Assembly: GCA_009781175.1 (NCBI GenBank)
Contig: WQYQ01000002.1
Location: forward strand, 1 to 64,000
Length of the DNA: 64,000 nucleotides
Direction of reading: 5' to 3'
Origin: Betaproteobacteria bacterium
GTDB taxonomy: Bacteria > Pseudomonadota > Gammaproteobacteria > Burkholderiales > Rhodocyclaceae
In this document: piece by piece, positions 49,202-58,887 of the stretch
Position numbering within the stretch: position 1 is the stretch's first letter
How the letters are laid out: each line of letters opens with the position of its first letter
The notes under the pieces: model-generated
Databases searched by the model: none
The model's input: the letters and a program-made list of their open reading frames with translations, nothing else
Told to the model about the DNA's origin: nothing
Translations under genes and position numbers: made by a program

Positions 49202-50272
49202 TCAACGCGCAGCCTGCGCCGAAGGCGCGGACAGGCTCGCAAGCACCCTGCGCCGTTCCTCGGGTGTTTTTTCGGCCAAGGTCCGCACCTCGGCAAAGAA
49301 ACGCGGTAAATCGTCGTCATTTCGCGCAAGCATTGCGGTAAAGGCCGGCAGCCAACGCTTGTAGAGGCCGACAGAAGCGAGCGTGGCGTTATTGATTTCC
49401 TGACCGAACCAGCGGTCGTACCCGTTGAAGCCACTCCAGCGCTCGGTTTTGATTCGCGCATAGTCCTGTTGCAAACGCACAAGCGTTTGATGCTTGGCGG
49501 CAAGTTTTTCCGCGTCCGTCAGGCTGCTCGCGTAGAGCCGTTCGAGTTCGCCTCGGTAACGTAGAACAAGCTCGGCGAAATCGGCGCGCATGCGCTGCGC
49601 CTGTTCGAAGCCGGGCGCGAGCGCCGCCTTGCCTGGCTGGGCGAGCCAGCGCCGAATCCCCGCCTCCTCGACCGCCGCCGCAAATGATTCATTGAATTCG
49701 GAATCGTCCTTGACGTAGACGATCTGGTGCGCCAGTTCGTGAAAGATCAAGCGCGCCAATTCGGTTTCCGGCCAGCGGATGAAAGTCGATAGCACCGGGT
49801 CGGCAAACCAGCCGAGCGTCGAATACGCCGGCACGCCGCTGACATAGACGTCGAGTCCTTCGCCGCGCAGTTTATCGGCATGCGCGCGCGCCTCGGCCTC
49901 TGCAAAATAGCCGAGATACGCAACGCATCCCGCCACGGGAAGACACCATTCCTTCGGTTTGATCGAAAGCGGTTCCTGGGCGAAAACGTTCCAGACCACA
50001 TAGCTGCGCGAAAGCTCCGCATAACTGTGAAAGCTCGCATTGTCGGGCAGCGCTAGTTCCCGGCTCGCAAAGCGGCGAATCTCGTTCGCCAGGACAAGGC
50101 GCTGTTTCAGCTCGGGAGCGATTGCCGGATCGGCAAGGACTTCGGGAATCGACCGCGCCTTGCGCCAAATCTCGAATTGACCGCCAGCGGCCTGCGAGTA
50201 ATAGCTTGGCGAAACCGCGCAGGCGACGAGCAAGGGTAATGCAAGAAGCAACACGGGACGCAAGCGTTTCAA
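49202..50272 (-). CDS. Aminopeptidase-family lipoprotein (Zn-dependent)
   Basis: 356 aa from a TTG start. Signal peptide with lipobox LLVAC (Cys18), then the HExxH zinc motif FHELAHQIVY (178-182) with downstream Glu in NESFAAAVEE. This is the pattern of the proteobacterial 'putative aminopeptidase' lipoprotein family (YYSQAAGGQFEIWRKARSI near the N terminus is typical). Membrane-anchored on the periplasmic side. Substrate unknown. Confidence 0.85.
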   Translation of the reverse strand: MKRLRPVLLLALPLLVACAVSPSYYSQAAGGQFEIWRKARSIPEVLADPAIAPELKQRLVLANEIRRFASRELALPDNASFHSYAELSRSYVVWNVFAQEPLSIKPKEWCLPVAGCVAYLGYFAEAEARAHADKLRGEGLDVYVSGVPAYSTLGWFADPVLSTFIRWPETELARLIFHELAHQIVYVKDDSEFNESFAAAVEEAGIRRWLAQPGKAALAPGFEQAQRMRADFAELVLRYRGELERLYASSLTDAEKLAAKHQTLVRLQQDYARIKTERWSGFNGYDRWFGQEINNATLASVGLYKRWLPAFTAMLARNDDDLPRFFAEVRTLAEKTPEERRRVLASLSAPSAQAAR

Positions 50273-50305
50273 GCAGACCCCAGAACCTGTTCAGAATGCG
50301 GCAGT

Positions 50306-50515
50306 TCAGCCCGCGAAGCCCACGCACAGCGGCGCATGGACTTGGCGGGAAAAACTGCCGTCGTCAGCACGGTCCGAAACACGGCGCCATTCCTTCGCCA
50401 GTTCGATCTGTTCTTGCCGGCGCAAGGCTTTGCGGGATTTGCCGTGAGCGCCCGCCTTGCGCATCAGCGCAAGCGCGACCCCCGGATTGCGCGGGGCCAG
50501 TTTTGGTTTTTTCAT
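50306..50515 (-). CDS. Small basic conserved-type protein (69 aa)
   Basis: Starts MKKPKLAPRNPGVALALMRK with GGAG about nine bases upstream and contains the basic helix KSRKALRRQEQIELAKEW. Small Lys/Arg-rich proteins of this kind are common in betaproteobacteria; no function known to me. It lies between the aminopeptidase and the terminator of pit. Confidence 0.7.
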   Translation of the reverse strand: MKKPKLAPRNPGVALALMRKAGAHGKSRKALRRQEQIELAKEWRRVSDRADDGSFSRQVHAPLCVGFAG

Positions 50516-50589
50516 GGGAAATACTCCAGAGTAGAAGGGAACACCTTGCGGACAGTTCTTCCTGTTCCGCAAGCGCCAATCATCGCATG

Positions 50590-50623
50590 AAAAGAAAAAC
50601 GGCGGACTGGAAATAGTCCGCCG
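50590..50623 (-). terminator. Terminator after pit
   Basis: On the minus strand CGGCGGACT-ATTTCC-AGTCCGCCG followed by TTTTTCTTTT, 35 bases beyond the pit stop. Confidence 0.9.
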
Positions 50624-50657
50624 TGAGTCACCTAAATCCGAAGCTTGGAGCTTGCGC

Positions 50658-51680
50658 TCAGAATATGTGGCGCGCGATTTCCCAGGACAGGGCGGCGACA
50701 AAGGCCGAGCACGGAATCGTCAGCACCCACGCCCAGACGATATTGCTAGCAACGCCCCAGCGCACAGCTTTGACGCCGGTACAGGAGCCCACGCCGACAA
50801 TCGCCCCGGTGATCGTATGCGTGGTGGAAACCGGAATCCCAAGCGAGGTGGCGAGGAACAGCGTCATCGCGCCGCCTGTTTCCGCGCAGAAACCGCCCAC
50901 GGGTTTGAGCTTGGTGAGCTTTTGCCCCATCGTTTTGACGATGCGCCAGCCGCCGAACATCGTGCCTAGGCTAATCATGATGTAGCAACAAATGACGACC
51001 CACGCCGGCAGGTGATCTGTGGTGGCTTTCATCCATTCGGGAAGGCCGACTGCCGGCGAAGCGCTCGCCGCAATCAGCAGCATCCAGATAATGCCGGCGG
51101 TTTTTTGTGCATCGTTACCGCCGTGGCCCAAGCTGTATGCGGCCGCCGACACCAGTTGTAAGCGATGGAACCAGCGGTCGATACGGCGCGGCGTCATGCG
51201 TCGACAAATCCAAGCGACGGCCAGCATCAAAAGCGAACCCAGCAACATGCCCAGCATTGGCGAAACGACAATGAAAGCGACCGTCTTGAGCAGCCCCGAT
51301 GCGATAAGGGACTCGGTTCCCGACTTGGCCACCGCGGCGCCCGCGAGCCCGCCGATCAAGGCATGCGAGGAACTCGATGGAATCCCGGCGTACCAGGTCA
51401 CGATGTTCCAGATCACCGCGCCGATCAAAGCGCCAAAAATCACGTAATGATCGATGATCGACGGATCGATCGTGCCCTTTCCGATCGTGGCGGCAACCTT
51501 GAGCGGAAAGAGGAAATAGGCGACAAAATTGAAAAAAGCGGCCCACAAAACCGCCCATTGCGGCCGCAACACGCCGGTCGATACAACCGTTGCGATCGAA
51601 TTGGCAGCATCGTGGAAGCCGTTCATGAAATCGAAAGCGAACGCCAGCAGAAGCAGGACTAGCAAAATCTCGAAGCTCAT
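50658..51680 (-). CDS. pit: Low-affinity inorganic phosphate transporter (Pit)
   Basis: 340 aa PHO4-family permease. The duplicated signature is visible at both ends: FDFMNGFHDAANSIATVVST and SLGHGGNDAQKTAGIIWMLL with GIPVSTTHTITGAIVGVG. About ten membrane helices. It carries metal-phosphate into the cell with protons. The DUF47 gene 42 bases upstream is its usual partner. Confidence 0.95.
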   Translation of the reverse strand: MSFEILLVLLLLAFAFDFMNGFHDAANSIATVVSTGVLRPQWAVLWAAFFNFVAYFLFPLKVAATIGKGTIDPSIIDHYVIFGALIGAVIWNIVTWYAGIPSSSSHALIGGLAGAAVAKSGTESLIASGLLKTVAFIVVSPMLGMLLGSLLMLAVAWICRRMTPRRIDRWFHRLQLVSAAAYSLGHGGNDAQKTAGIIWMLLIAASASPAVGLPEWMKATTDHLPAWVVICCYIMISLGTMFGGWRIVKTMGQKLTKLKPVGGFCAETGGAMTLFLATSLGIPVSTTHTITGAIVGVGSCTGVKAVRWGVASNIVWAWVLTIPCSAFVAALSWEIARHIF

Positions 51681-51722
51681 TGGGTTATCCCGGAAACCGT
51701 GAGGAAAGTCGGAGCGGAACGC

Positions 51723-52349
51723 TTAGGCGTTCTCAAACACAATGCCTTCGAGAATCGTGGCGACGATGTAGCAGCGGTCGGCCATGTCCTCCAGACGCTC
51801 GTACACCGTGCGCAGCTTCATGACTTGGCGCACATCCGGCTCTTCGCGGAAGATCCGGGCCATCGCGGCGCGCATCACATAGTCGGACTCGTCCTCGATC
51901 CGACCGACCTCCTTGCAGATTTCGAGGATGCGGGACGAATGCTTCATATCGGAAATCAAGGCCACACCTTCTTTGACAAGGGTCGAGGCCTCAAGACAGA
52001 GATCCGCGAGCTGCTTGGTTTCCGGCGTGAGCTTCTGGATATCGAATTCGGAGATCGTTGCGGCGCAAGAATGCGCCATGTCGAGAATATCGTCCAGGCG
52101 CGTCGTCAGCGCATGAATATCGTCGCGATCGATCGGCGTAATGAAGGTCTTGTGCAGCACCTGCAAGGTATCGTAGGTAATCGTATCGGCTTCTTTTTCC
52201 AAGGTGTCGATCCGCCGCATCCGGCTTTGCAGTTGGTCGATGTCACCCATCAGAGCAGCCAGTTCCCGGGCCCCTTCTACAACCTTGGCGGCAATGGCGT
52301 CAAAGAGCTCGAAGAAGCGTCCCTCGCGGGGCATCAGGCGGGAAAACAT
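51723..52349 (-). CDS. DUF47 (PhoU-like) Pit accessory protein
   Basis: 208 aa all-helical PhoU-like protein with the DUF47 start FSRLMPREGRFFELFDAIAA and the paired motifs DTLEKEADTITYD and RIEDESDYVMRAAM. It regulates or supports the Pit transporter encoded downstream in the same operon. The 170 bases upstream, to msrA, should hold the promoter. Confidence 0.93.
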   Translation of the reverse strand: MFSRLMPREGRFFELFDAIAAKVVEGARELAALMGDIDQLQSRMRRIDTLEKEADTITYDTLQVLHKTFITPIDRDDIHALTTRLDDILDMAHSCAATISEFDIQKLTPETKQLADLCLEASTLVKEGVALISDMKHSSRILEICKEVGRIEDESDYVMRAAMARIFREEPDVRQVMKLRTVYERLEDMADRCYIVATILEGIVFENA

Positions 52350-52519
52350 GGAATGTCATCCAAATGAAATAAAAATGAAATTTTATAGTGGAAAGACCTT
52401 GCTCGCATGACCAGTTTGACAAAAGCGCTCCCGGCTTGTCATGGGTCACCCTGGGTTGCCGCTCGGAGCCTTACTTGCGACAAGTTTGACCGCGAATCAA
52501 GCGCAAGCCCCGTGCTCGA

Positions 52520-53068
52520 TCAGTCCGCCTCAAAGCGCTGGCCCAACTTGGCGCGGAATTTGGCCAGCTTCGGCGCGACCACGACCTCGCAATAAGGCTG
52601 ATCGGGATGGGTTGCGAAATAAGCTTGGTGATAATCCTCCGCCACATAAAAAACCGGCGCAGGCTGAAGCTCGGTCACGATCGGGGCAGCATAGGCGCGC
52701 GCAGCTTCCAACTCCGCGAGCATGCTCAAAGCAATACTCTGCTGCTCGGGCGAAGTCCAGAAAATCGCGCTGCGATACTGGGTGCCAACATCGTTGCCCT
52801 GCCGATTACGCGTTGTCGGATCGTGAATCAGGAAAAAAATTTCCAGCAGATCCCGAAAACTGATCCGCGCCGGATCGAAGCAAATCCGCACCGCTTCCGC
52901 ATGGCCCGTCTGTCCGTTACACACTTGCGCGTAAGTCGGATCGACGACAGCGCCGCCGCAGTAACCGGATTCGACACCGAGCACGCCGCGCACCCGCACA
53001 TAAACCGCCTCCAGGCACCAGAAACACCCTCCGGCCAGAATCGCCGTTTCCTCTTTGGCTTGCGACAT
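52520..53068 (-). CDS. msrA: Peptide methionine sulfoxide reductase A
   Basis: 182 aa with catalytic GGCFWCLE (Cys15), the GYCGG segment (ESGYCGGAVVDPTYAQVC) and YHQAYFATHPDQPYC near the C terminus. It reduces Met-S-sulfoxide. The start at 53068 has GGAGGTCGAA upstream. This site and the first six codons are nearly duplicated at 53,811-53,835, flanking an inserted gene. Confidence 0.95.
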   Translation of the reverse strand: MSQAKEETAILAGGCFWCLEAVYVRVRGVLGVESGYCGGAVVDPTYAQVCNGQTGHAEAVRICFDPARISFRDLLEIFFLIHDPTTRNRQGNDVGTQYRSAIFWTSPEQQSIALSMLAELEAARAYAAPIVTELQPAPVFYVAEDYHQAYFATHPDQPYCEVVVAPKLAKFRAKLGQRFEAD

Positions 53069-53071
53069 TTC
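53054..53071. repeat. 18-bp direct repeat at msrA start, copy 1
   Basis: Identical to 53811-53828. On the minus strand it covers GAAATGTCGCAAGCCAAA, the msrA start and first codons. Homology continues into the ribosome-binding site with two mismatches. Confidence 0.9.
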
Positions 53072-53129
53072 GACCTCCCACTGATCCGCGCCGACGTACA
53101 GTCCTGCAGAAAGGCTTGTTAGCACAAAT

Positions 53130-53732
53130 TCATATGATTTTTGGGAAAACACCTAATACCATAATGACTAACACAGCAGAATAAATAAGAATAAGCTGAT
53201 ACGATTTCTTAAGTTTTCTGCTCAATAATGCTCCTTCTTTCTGGCGAACAAGGATATTTATAAACCCCATCACTACCGCCCAAGGAAACAACGCAAGACC
53301 AAGAAATGAAATAAGCAGCGCTTTTTCTAGCAGACCATCTCCCCAAAAAACTGCGACAAAAGTAACCGTTACGATTGCAAAGATGGTACCGAAAACCCAT
53401 GTTGTTAAATCTCCAGCCAGCCTTCTAACACCCGCGCCAAAACAGCCTTTCTTGGTATTCTGCCCCCAAATTTTGCCATCACTACTTTCTAGATCTTTGA
53501 ACGTCAGGGCAACAACAGCAAGAAAAATCGAGAACACTCCAAGGGAGTTAAGCATCCACATGATTCTCGTGGTTGCTCCCTTCATGAACTCCAGTGCATT
53601 GATGCCCTCTACGTGAATTGCGTAGTAAGAAGCTATAGCAGAAATAGCAATTGAAACCGCCGCCCGAAAAATAAGGTCTCGATAGAGTTTTTCTTTTAAA
53701 TACGTATCGAATTTATTGTCTTCTGTCGCCAT
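53130..53732 (-). CDS. Four-helix membrane protein, inserted gene
   Basis: 200 aa from ATG 53732. Acidic start (MATEDNKFDTYLKEKLYRDL), then about four membrane helices (FRAAVSIAISAIASYYAIHV, NSLGVFSIFLAVVALTF, VFGTIFAIVTVTFVAVFWG, FLGLALFPWAVVMGFINILV and a final IYSAVLVIMVLGVF, so possibly five). No family recognised. The gene and its surroundings are visibly AT-richer than the neighbours and lie between duplicated msrA start sequences, so it is a recent insertion. The frame also opens at the duplicated MSQAK start (53825), giving a longer possible product. Confidence 0.75.
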   Translation of the reverse strand: MATEDNKFDTYLKEKLYRDLIFRAAVSIAISAIASYYAIHVEGINALEFMKGATTRIMWMLNSLGVFSIFLAVVALTFKDLESSDGKIWGQNTKKGCFGAGVRRLAGDLTTWVFGTIFAIVTVTFVAVFWGDGLLEKALLISFLGLALFPWAVVMGFINILVRQKEGALLSRKLKKSYQLILIYSAVLVIMVLGVFPKII

Positions 53733-53810
53733 GAAAAGAAATTCCTTATTAGATTTTGTCTGAGGAGCCCTCAGATTTAGAGCCAAGAGCGTTTTAGTAA
53801 AATAAAAAAT

Positions 53811-53828
53811 TTTGGCTTGCGACATTTC
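53811..53828. repeat. 18-bp direct repeat of msrA start, copy 2
   Basis: Identical to 53054-53071. This distal copy still carries GGAGGGTGAA before its ATG and now opens into a frame that runs through the inserted membrane-protein gene. Confidence 0.9.
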
Positions 53829-53853
53829 ACCCTCCGCTATCGACCCGCAGCGC

Positions 53854-56800
53854 TCAATAGAAACTTATCGAGTAAGTCAGGTCTAGTGCGTTATCGGTTC
53901 CCGCTTGCCCGACGAGCGACAATCTACGCGTCAGCGCATAGGTCAGCCTCACCAGACTGCCGGTTCCGGCCAGGCTCTGCTCGAAAGAAAGATTCAGCGT
54001 ATTGCTCAGCCGCTTGACGAGCCTCACGACCTGCCCGTTCACGGTATCGGAACTTGCGGACGCGCTGCTGCTCGAAAAGCCTGTCGCCGAGCCCGCCACC
54101 TGGCTTGTCGTCGCGACGCCGAGCCCGCGCGATTCGCCCTGCGCGATCGTGATCTGGTCGACGCCGAAGGTATTCGCGATCTGATTCGCCAGCCCGCCGG
54201 TCGCCCCGCCCGTCAAAACCGAAGCCGCCGCGATCAACAACCCGACGTCGGCCTGCGAATTCGCCCCGCCGGGACCGCGCCCCAAGATCATCCAGGACAG
54301 CTTCTCCGCATCCGGCACATTCGGGTTGGAGACGAGCCGGATTCTCGGCCGCTGCGCCGAACCGGTGATCTGAACCCCCGCTTCGACGGGCAAGCCCCTG
54401 CGAATGGCGGTAATCGACAGCGTTGGGTTATCCGCTGGCCCCTGAAAGGTAATCAGCCCCTGCTCGATCGCCAGTTCCTGCCCGTGAATCTCATACCGGC
54501 CATCGCGCGTCACCACCTGCCCGGACACCCGCAAGGGCTCGCCCGGCCGCGCTTGCAGCGCGAGCTGGCCCGCCAGCCTGGTATCGACGCCCATTGCTCT
54601 CAGATACAAGACATGCCCCAAATCGACTTCGACATCGACGCGCGTCCGGAATGCCTGCGCGGGCGGAGCCTCGCGCCCGCGCACCACCACATCGCTGTCG
54701 AGCCGCGGCGCGCCGGCGGGCGCGAAGCCGATGAAGCCCGCCGGCAGATTCACTTTGCCGCGGATGCTGGCTTGCATGCCGTCGGTTTCCATTTCGCCGG
54801 AACCGGAAACCATGATCCAGCGATCCGGGAGCTGCAAAATCGGCAGGCGATCCGCGACGAGTTTGAAATTGCCGGCCAGCGTGGATAAATCGATCTGCCC
54901 GCTCAGCGCAGCCGTGCCCGGCTCGCGCGTCAGCTTGGCGTAGTCGATCCGTCTTTCGTCCGGGCGCACGCGGCTTGGCGAAACGAACGCAAACTCGTCG
55001 AGAAACAGCGTGTTGCGCTCGAAGCGCACGCGCAGCCGGCCGCCCTCCAGGCGCAAACCTTGATCGAGCATCAGCAGCGAGAGGTCGTCGCCATTGATCG
55101 CGCCGCTCGTGACCAGATCGTCGGGCGTGCCGGAAAGCGAGAAATCGCCCCGCACCACGCCCTGCGTGCGCAGATTCTGATCGACGATCGGCCCAAGCCA
55201 ATCCAGCGTGGGCATATCGATCCGCGCGCGGCCAAGCAAAGCCTGCTCGCGCGCCAGTTCCCAGTGGCTGCCGTTGAATTCCGCCAGGGCCGTGGCTGAG
55301 GCCGAAATCGCGCCAATCGTTTTTCCGGCCGCCGCGAAGGAAAACGCAAGCCGGTCGTCGGTCGCTGCCAAAACCGCTTCGAGTTCGCTCAGCCCCAGCG
55401 CGACCGGCGCATCGCCCGCGAGAATAATGTCACCCCTCTCACGGAAAACGCGCACGACGCCATTCACTTTGGTATCAAGTTTGATGTTCCATTCAGCCCC
55501 CAAGGTCAGCGTTTCCCCATGCGCGACGACCTGGCGATCTTCGTTCAAGGCCAAGCCAAGCTTGAGCCCTGTCATATGCCCTTTGGCGATCAAACTACCC
55601 GGATGCCAATCGGTCGTTTCAAGCCGGATATCCGCCGTATCGCCTTTCAAGCGCGCCGCGCCCAAGTTCAGGTGATCCAACCCGAACGCCAGCATCGTCG
55701 GCTCTGCCAACACCAGCTCCTGCTGCCACACGATATTCAAGCGCGTCAGCATGCCGCTCCAATCAAGCTTGTCCGACAAAGCGCCTTGCGCGCCCAAGGA
55801 AACGCTGCGCCCACGCAGTAAATCCGCATCGAGGCTGATCGTGTGCTCGCCGCGCACGCCGGTCACCACCAGGGACGCACGGCGGATCGTCTGTTCAACG
55901 CTGCCGGCCATGCGCACGCCCGCCACCGCCACGCGCGCATCCACCAGCCCTTGCGCGCCTTCAAACAGGCGCGCGCGGAAATTCAAAGCGTCGAGCCTGT
56001 AGCCATTCGGCATCGCCAGGCGATCGGCCAGAACTTCGAGTTCCCCTACGGGCTCCCTATAAGTGCCGCCCAAGGAGCCGCGCGCGCGCAAGCGCCCGCT
56101 GAAACCGTGACCGATGCGATCGAGTTCATTCGCGGTAAGCCGGAAATCGAGCCGGTCGCCGCGCGCACCCAGCGCGCCGCTCGCCGTCAGCTTGTTGCCG
56201 AGCGCTTCGAGCGCAAGATCGATTTTCGCCAAACGCGTGCCACTGAGCGACACGCTGCCTTTACCCGTGAGCGGTAAACCGGCGAAGCGGCTATCGCCCA
56301 GCTTGATTTGCGCGTCGACATCGAGTTGCGGCAGCAGCCTGCCACTGCCGCTCAGCTCGCCGCTGATCTGCCCTGCCGGCGCGGCCGCCCAAAAGAAATG
56401 CGGATCGAAACGCTCTGCGCTGATTTCCGCGCTGAAACCGCGCGGCGCGGTAAGATCAAAATGTCCGCTGCCTTGCGCGTGCATCGCGCCCGCATTGACA
56501 CCAAGCGATGCAATCTCGACGCGCCCGCCTTCATGGCTCGCATCGAGCGCAAGCTGCAATCTCGCGTCGGACAGCCGGGCGACGACGCGCTGCTTATGCC
56601 CTTGTACTTGCGCTTGAATCTGGCCGGAAAGCCGCGCACGCGGCAAATCGGCATACAGCGCGGACGGGTCGAGCGCGGCAAGGCGCAATTCACCCTCGAC
56701 CTCGCCGACCGGATTACCGCTGCCTTGGCTCGGCATCGTCCACGCAAGGTCGCCTTGTATTGAGCCGCCGCCGCGTATCGTCCATTGCATTTGCGTGAAG

Positions 56801-57903
56801 CGCAAAAAACCGTCGCTCAGGCTCAACTGGCCGGATACGCGCTCGACCGGCAGCCGCCCCGCATCCAGCCGTCCTGGCTCGGCGTTACGAATTTCAACCG
56901 GCCCGGTAACCCGCAATGGCGCATGGCCGGCGGACTCCGGCGCACCGGCTGGCTGCGCATCGGGCGCCAGCTGCGCGTGAATCGACAAAGCCGCACGCGG
57001 CGCATCGGGGTGGAATCGGCGCGGATCGAGCACGCCGGCCTTTAATTCCAGTTCTCCGATCGGCATCGCGGCGAAAGCATGCAGCTTAAGCTGCGCCTCT
57101 GTTTCCAGGCCGGCCGCGGAGCCTTGCGCCGCAAGCTGCATCGCAACCAAAGAGCCGTCCGCACGGATTTTCAGATCAAGATCGTTTTCCCCATAGCGCG
57201 CGCGGAAACGTCCGCTCGCATCGAGCGCAAAAGGCGCCAGCGGCGCCAGCCGGCCTTGCAGTTCGGCATGCCCCCAATCCGTTTGTGCCTTCAGCGTGTC
57301 AATGCGCCAATCCGTGCGCTCAAGCAAAGCGCGCGCCGCCGTCTCACGCAGGCCAAAAATCCGCTTGGGCGTCTGGCCGCTCTCCTGCGAGAGCAAATCG
57401 AAACGTCCGATCTGGAGCTCATCCAATTGCACGGCCAGCGGCAAGGCGAAGGATTCCGGCGTATGCGCCGGGCCGGGCTGGCTCTGCAATGTCACCGCGA
57501 GCGTGCGCGCCGATAAGCGTTGCGCATGCACGCTGCCGACGAACAGCTCAGCGGGCTCCCAATCGAGTGCGAGCCCCGTGGCTTCGATTTTGATGCCGCC
57601 CGCGGCGACATGCAGACGTTCAACGCCGAAAGTATCCAGCAGGCGTCCGCTCACGCCGTTGAGCACAATCCGCTCACCAGAGAAAATCCGCAGCAGGTGC
57701 GCCGTCGCCTTGAAGCCTTCCGGCGTCCCGATCAGCCATGCCAGCAGCAACCACGGCGCAAGCACCGCGGCGATCCCAAGAGAAAGCACAAAGGGACGCC
57801 GCCAAGCACGGCGAAAAATCGAATGCCGCGCGGGAGCAGGCTGTGGCGCAGAAGGCGTCGCCTCCTTTGACGCCGGGCCTGTCGTCTCCGGGCGCTCGGT
57901 CAT
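53854..57903 (-). CDS. tamB: Translocation and assembly module subunit TamB
   Basis: 1349 aa. One N-terminal membrane anchor (RPFVLSLGIAAVLAPWLLLA), a very long repetitive beta-rich middle as in AsmA/TamB bridge proteins, and the C-terminal TamB (DUF490) domain (VQITGSAQRPRIRLVSNPNV, SWMILGRGPGG, closing LDLTYSISFY). It spans the periplasm and moves lipids or helps outer-membrane protein assembly. TamA, the usual upstream partner, is not adjacent; trpC ends one base upstream instead. Confidence 0.92.
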   Translation of the reverse strand: MTERPETTGPASKEATPSAPQPAPARHSIFRRAWRRPFVLSLGIAAVLAPWLLLAWLIGTPEGFKATAHLLRIFSGERIVLNGVSGRLLDTFGVERLHVAAGGIKIEATGLALDWEPAELFVGSVHAQRLSARTLAVTLQSQPGPAHTPESFALPLAVQLDELQIGRFDLLSQESGQTPKRIFGLRETAARALLERTDWRIDTLKAQTDWGHAELQGRLAPLAPFALDASGRFRARYGENDLDLKIRADGSLVAMQLAAQGSAAGLETEAQLKLHAFAAMPIGELELKAGVLDPRRFHPDAPRAALSIHAQLAPDAQPAGAPESAGHAPLRVTGPVEIRNAEPGRLDAGRLPVERVSGQLSLSDGFLRFTQMQWTIRGGGSIQGDLAWTMPSQGSGNPVGEVEGELRLAALDPSALYADLPRARLSGQIQAQVQGHKQRVVARLSDARLQLALDASHEGGRVEIASLGVNAGAMHAQGSGHFDLTAPRGFSAEISAERFDPHFFWAAAPAGQISGELSGSGRLLPQLDVDAQIKLGDSRFAGLPLTGKGSVSLSGTRLAKIDLALEALGNKLTASGALGARGDRLDFRLTANELDRIGHGFSGRLRARGSLGGTYREPVGELEVLADRLAMPNGYRLDALNFRARLFEGAQGLVDARVAVAGVRMAGSVEQTIRRASLVVTGVRGEHTISLDADLLRGRSVSLGAQGALSDKLDWSGMLTRLNIVWQQELVLAEPTMLAFGLDHLNLGAARLKGDTADIRLETTDWHPGSLIAKGHMTGLKLGLALNEDRQVVAHGETLTLGAEWNIKLDTKVNGVVRVFRERGDIILAGDAPVALGLSELEAVLAATDDRLAFSFAAAGKTIGAISASATALAEFNGSHWELAREQALLGRARIDMPTLDWLGPIVDQNLRTQGVVRGDFSLSGTPDDLVTSGAINGDDLSLLMLDQGLRLEGGRLRVRFERNTLFLDEFAFVSPSRVRPDERRIDYAKLTREPGTAALSGQIDLSTLAGNFKLVADRLPILQLPDRWIMVSGSGEMETDGMQASIRGKVNLPAGFIGFAPAGAPRLDSDVVVRGREAPPAQAFRTRVDVEVDLGHVLYLRAMGVDTRLAGQLALQARPGEPLRVSGQVVTRDGRYEIHGQELAIEQGLITFQGPADNPTLSITAIRRGLPVEAGVQITGSAQRPRIRLVSNPNVPDAEKLSWMILGRGPGGANSQADVGLLIAAASVLTGGATGGLANQIANTFGVDQITIAQGESRGLGVATTSQVAGSATGFSSSSASASSDTVNGQVVRLVKRLSNTLNLSFEQSLAGTGSLVRLTYALTRRLSLVGQAGTDNALDLTYSISFY

Positions 57904-57904
57904 G

Positions 57905-58735
57905 TCATGCGAACAAACGCGCCAAGGCTTCGCCTGGTTCCAGCGCTCTCATGAAGGCTTCGCCAACCAGGAAGGCGTGCACGCCCTGTGCGCGCATCGT
58001 CGCCACATCTTCCGGCGCGAGAATTCCGCTTTCGGTGACAAGCGTTCGCCCGGCGGGAATCCGCGATAGCTGCGACAAGGTCGTCTCCAAGCTGACTTCA
58101 AACGTGCGCAGATTGCGGTTATTGATGCCGATGAGCGGCGTCGCAAGCTGCAAAGCGATATCGAGTTCAGCCGCATCATGTGCCTCGACGAGCACCGCCA
58201 TGCCCAGATCGCACGCCAGGGTTTCAAGCTCAGTAAGCCCAGCCAGCGCCGCGCGCGCGGCCGAGCTGGAAACGACGCCCTCCGGCGGCAGAAAGGCCGC
58301 CACGATCAGCAGGATGCAATCGGCATTCATCGCGCGGGCCTCAAAGACCTGATAGGCGTCGACGATGAAGTCCTTGCGCAGCACCGGCAGCGAACATGCC
58401 GCGCGCGCCTCCCGCAGATATTCCGGCGCGCCTTGGAAATACTCCCGATCGGTCAGCACGGAAAGGCAGGTCGCGCCGCCTTTCTCGTAGGACTTCGCAA
58501 TCTCCGCCGGCGCGAAGTCGGGCCGGATCACGCCCTTCGAAGGGCTCGCCTTCTTCACCTCGGCAATCACCGCGGCGTGTCCGGCTGCGATCTTCGCTCG
58601 GATCGCGCCGACGAAATCGCGCGGGACATCGCCACGCTGCGCGCGTTTGCACATCGCCTCACGCGAAATCTGCTGTTCGGCGATCTCGATCTCCCTGCGT
58701 TTGGTGGCAAGAATTTTTTGCAGAATGTCCGGCAT
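57905..58735 (-). CDS. trpC: Indole-3-glycerol phosphate synthase
   Basis: 276 aa beta/alpha barrel: [20 protein letters not shown] start, [20 protein letters not shown] with the catalytic Lys/Glu, [20 protein letters not shown] and [14 protein letters not shown]. It closes the indole ring in tryptophan synthesis. It should follow trpD directly, but a 2.8-kb cassette intervenes; a promoter within or after the cassette or read-through must serve it. Confidence 0.96.
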   Translation of the reverse strand: MPDILQKILATKRREIEIAEQQISREAMCKRAQRGDVPRDFVGAIRAKIAAGHAAVIAEVKKASPSKGVIRPDFAPAEIAKSYEKGGATCLSVLTDREYFQGAPEYLREARAACSLPVLRKDFIVDAYQVFEARAMNADCILLIVAAFLPPEGVVSSSAARAALAGLTELETLACDLGMAVLVEAHDAAELDIALQLATPLIGINNRNLRTFEVSLETTLSQLSRIPAGRTLVTESGILAPEDVATMRAQGVHAFLVGEAFMRALEPGEALARLFA

Positions 58736-58887
58736 TTTTAAAAGGTATCTGAAATCTGGAGTGGAATTTCGCCATGTCCTAGCACCAACATACTAGCGAT
58801 CACTAATATTGAAAGGAGGCCCAAGTAACCTTGTTGATGCTTGGAGAGTCAGACGCTCCTACCATCGCGGTAAGAGCAGTCTCCGTG

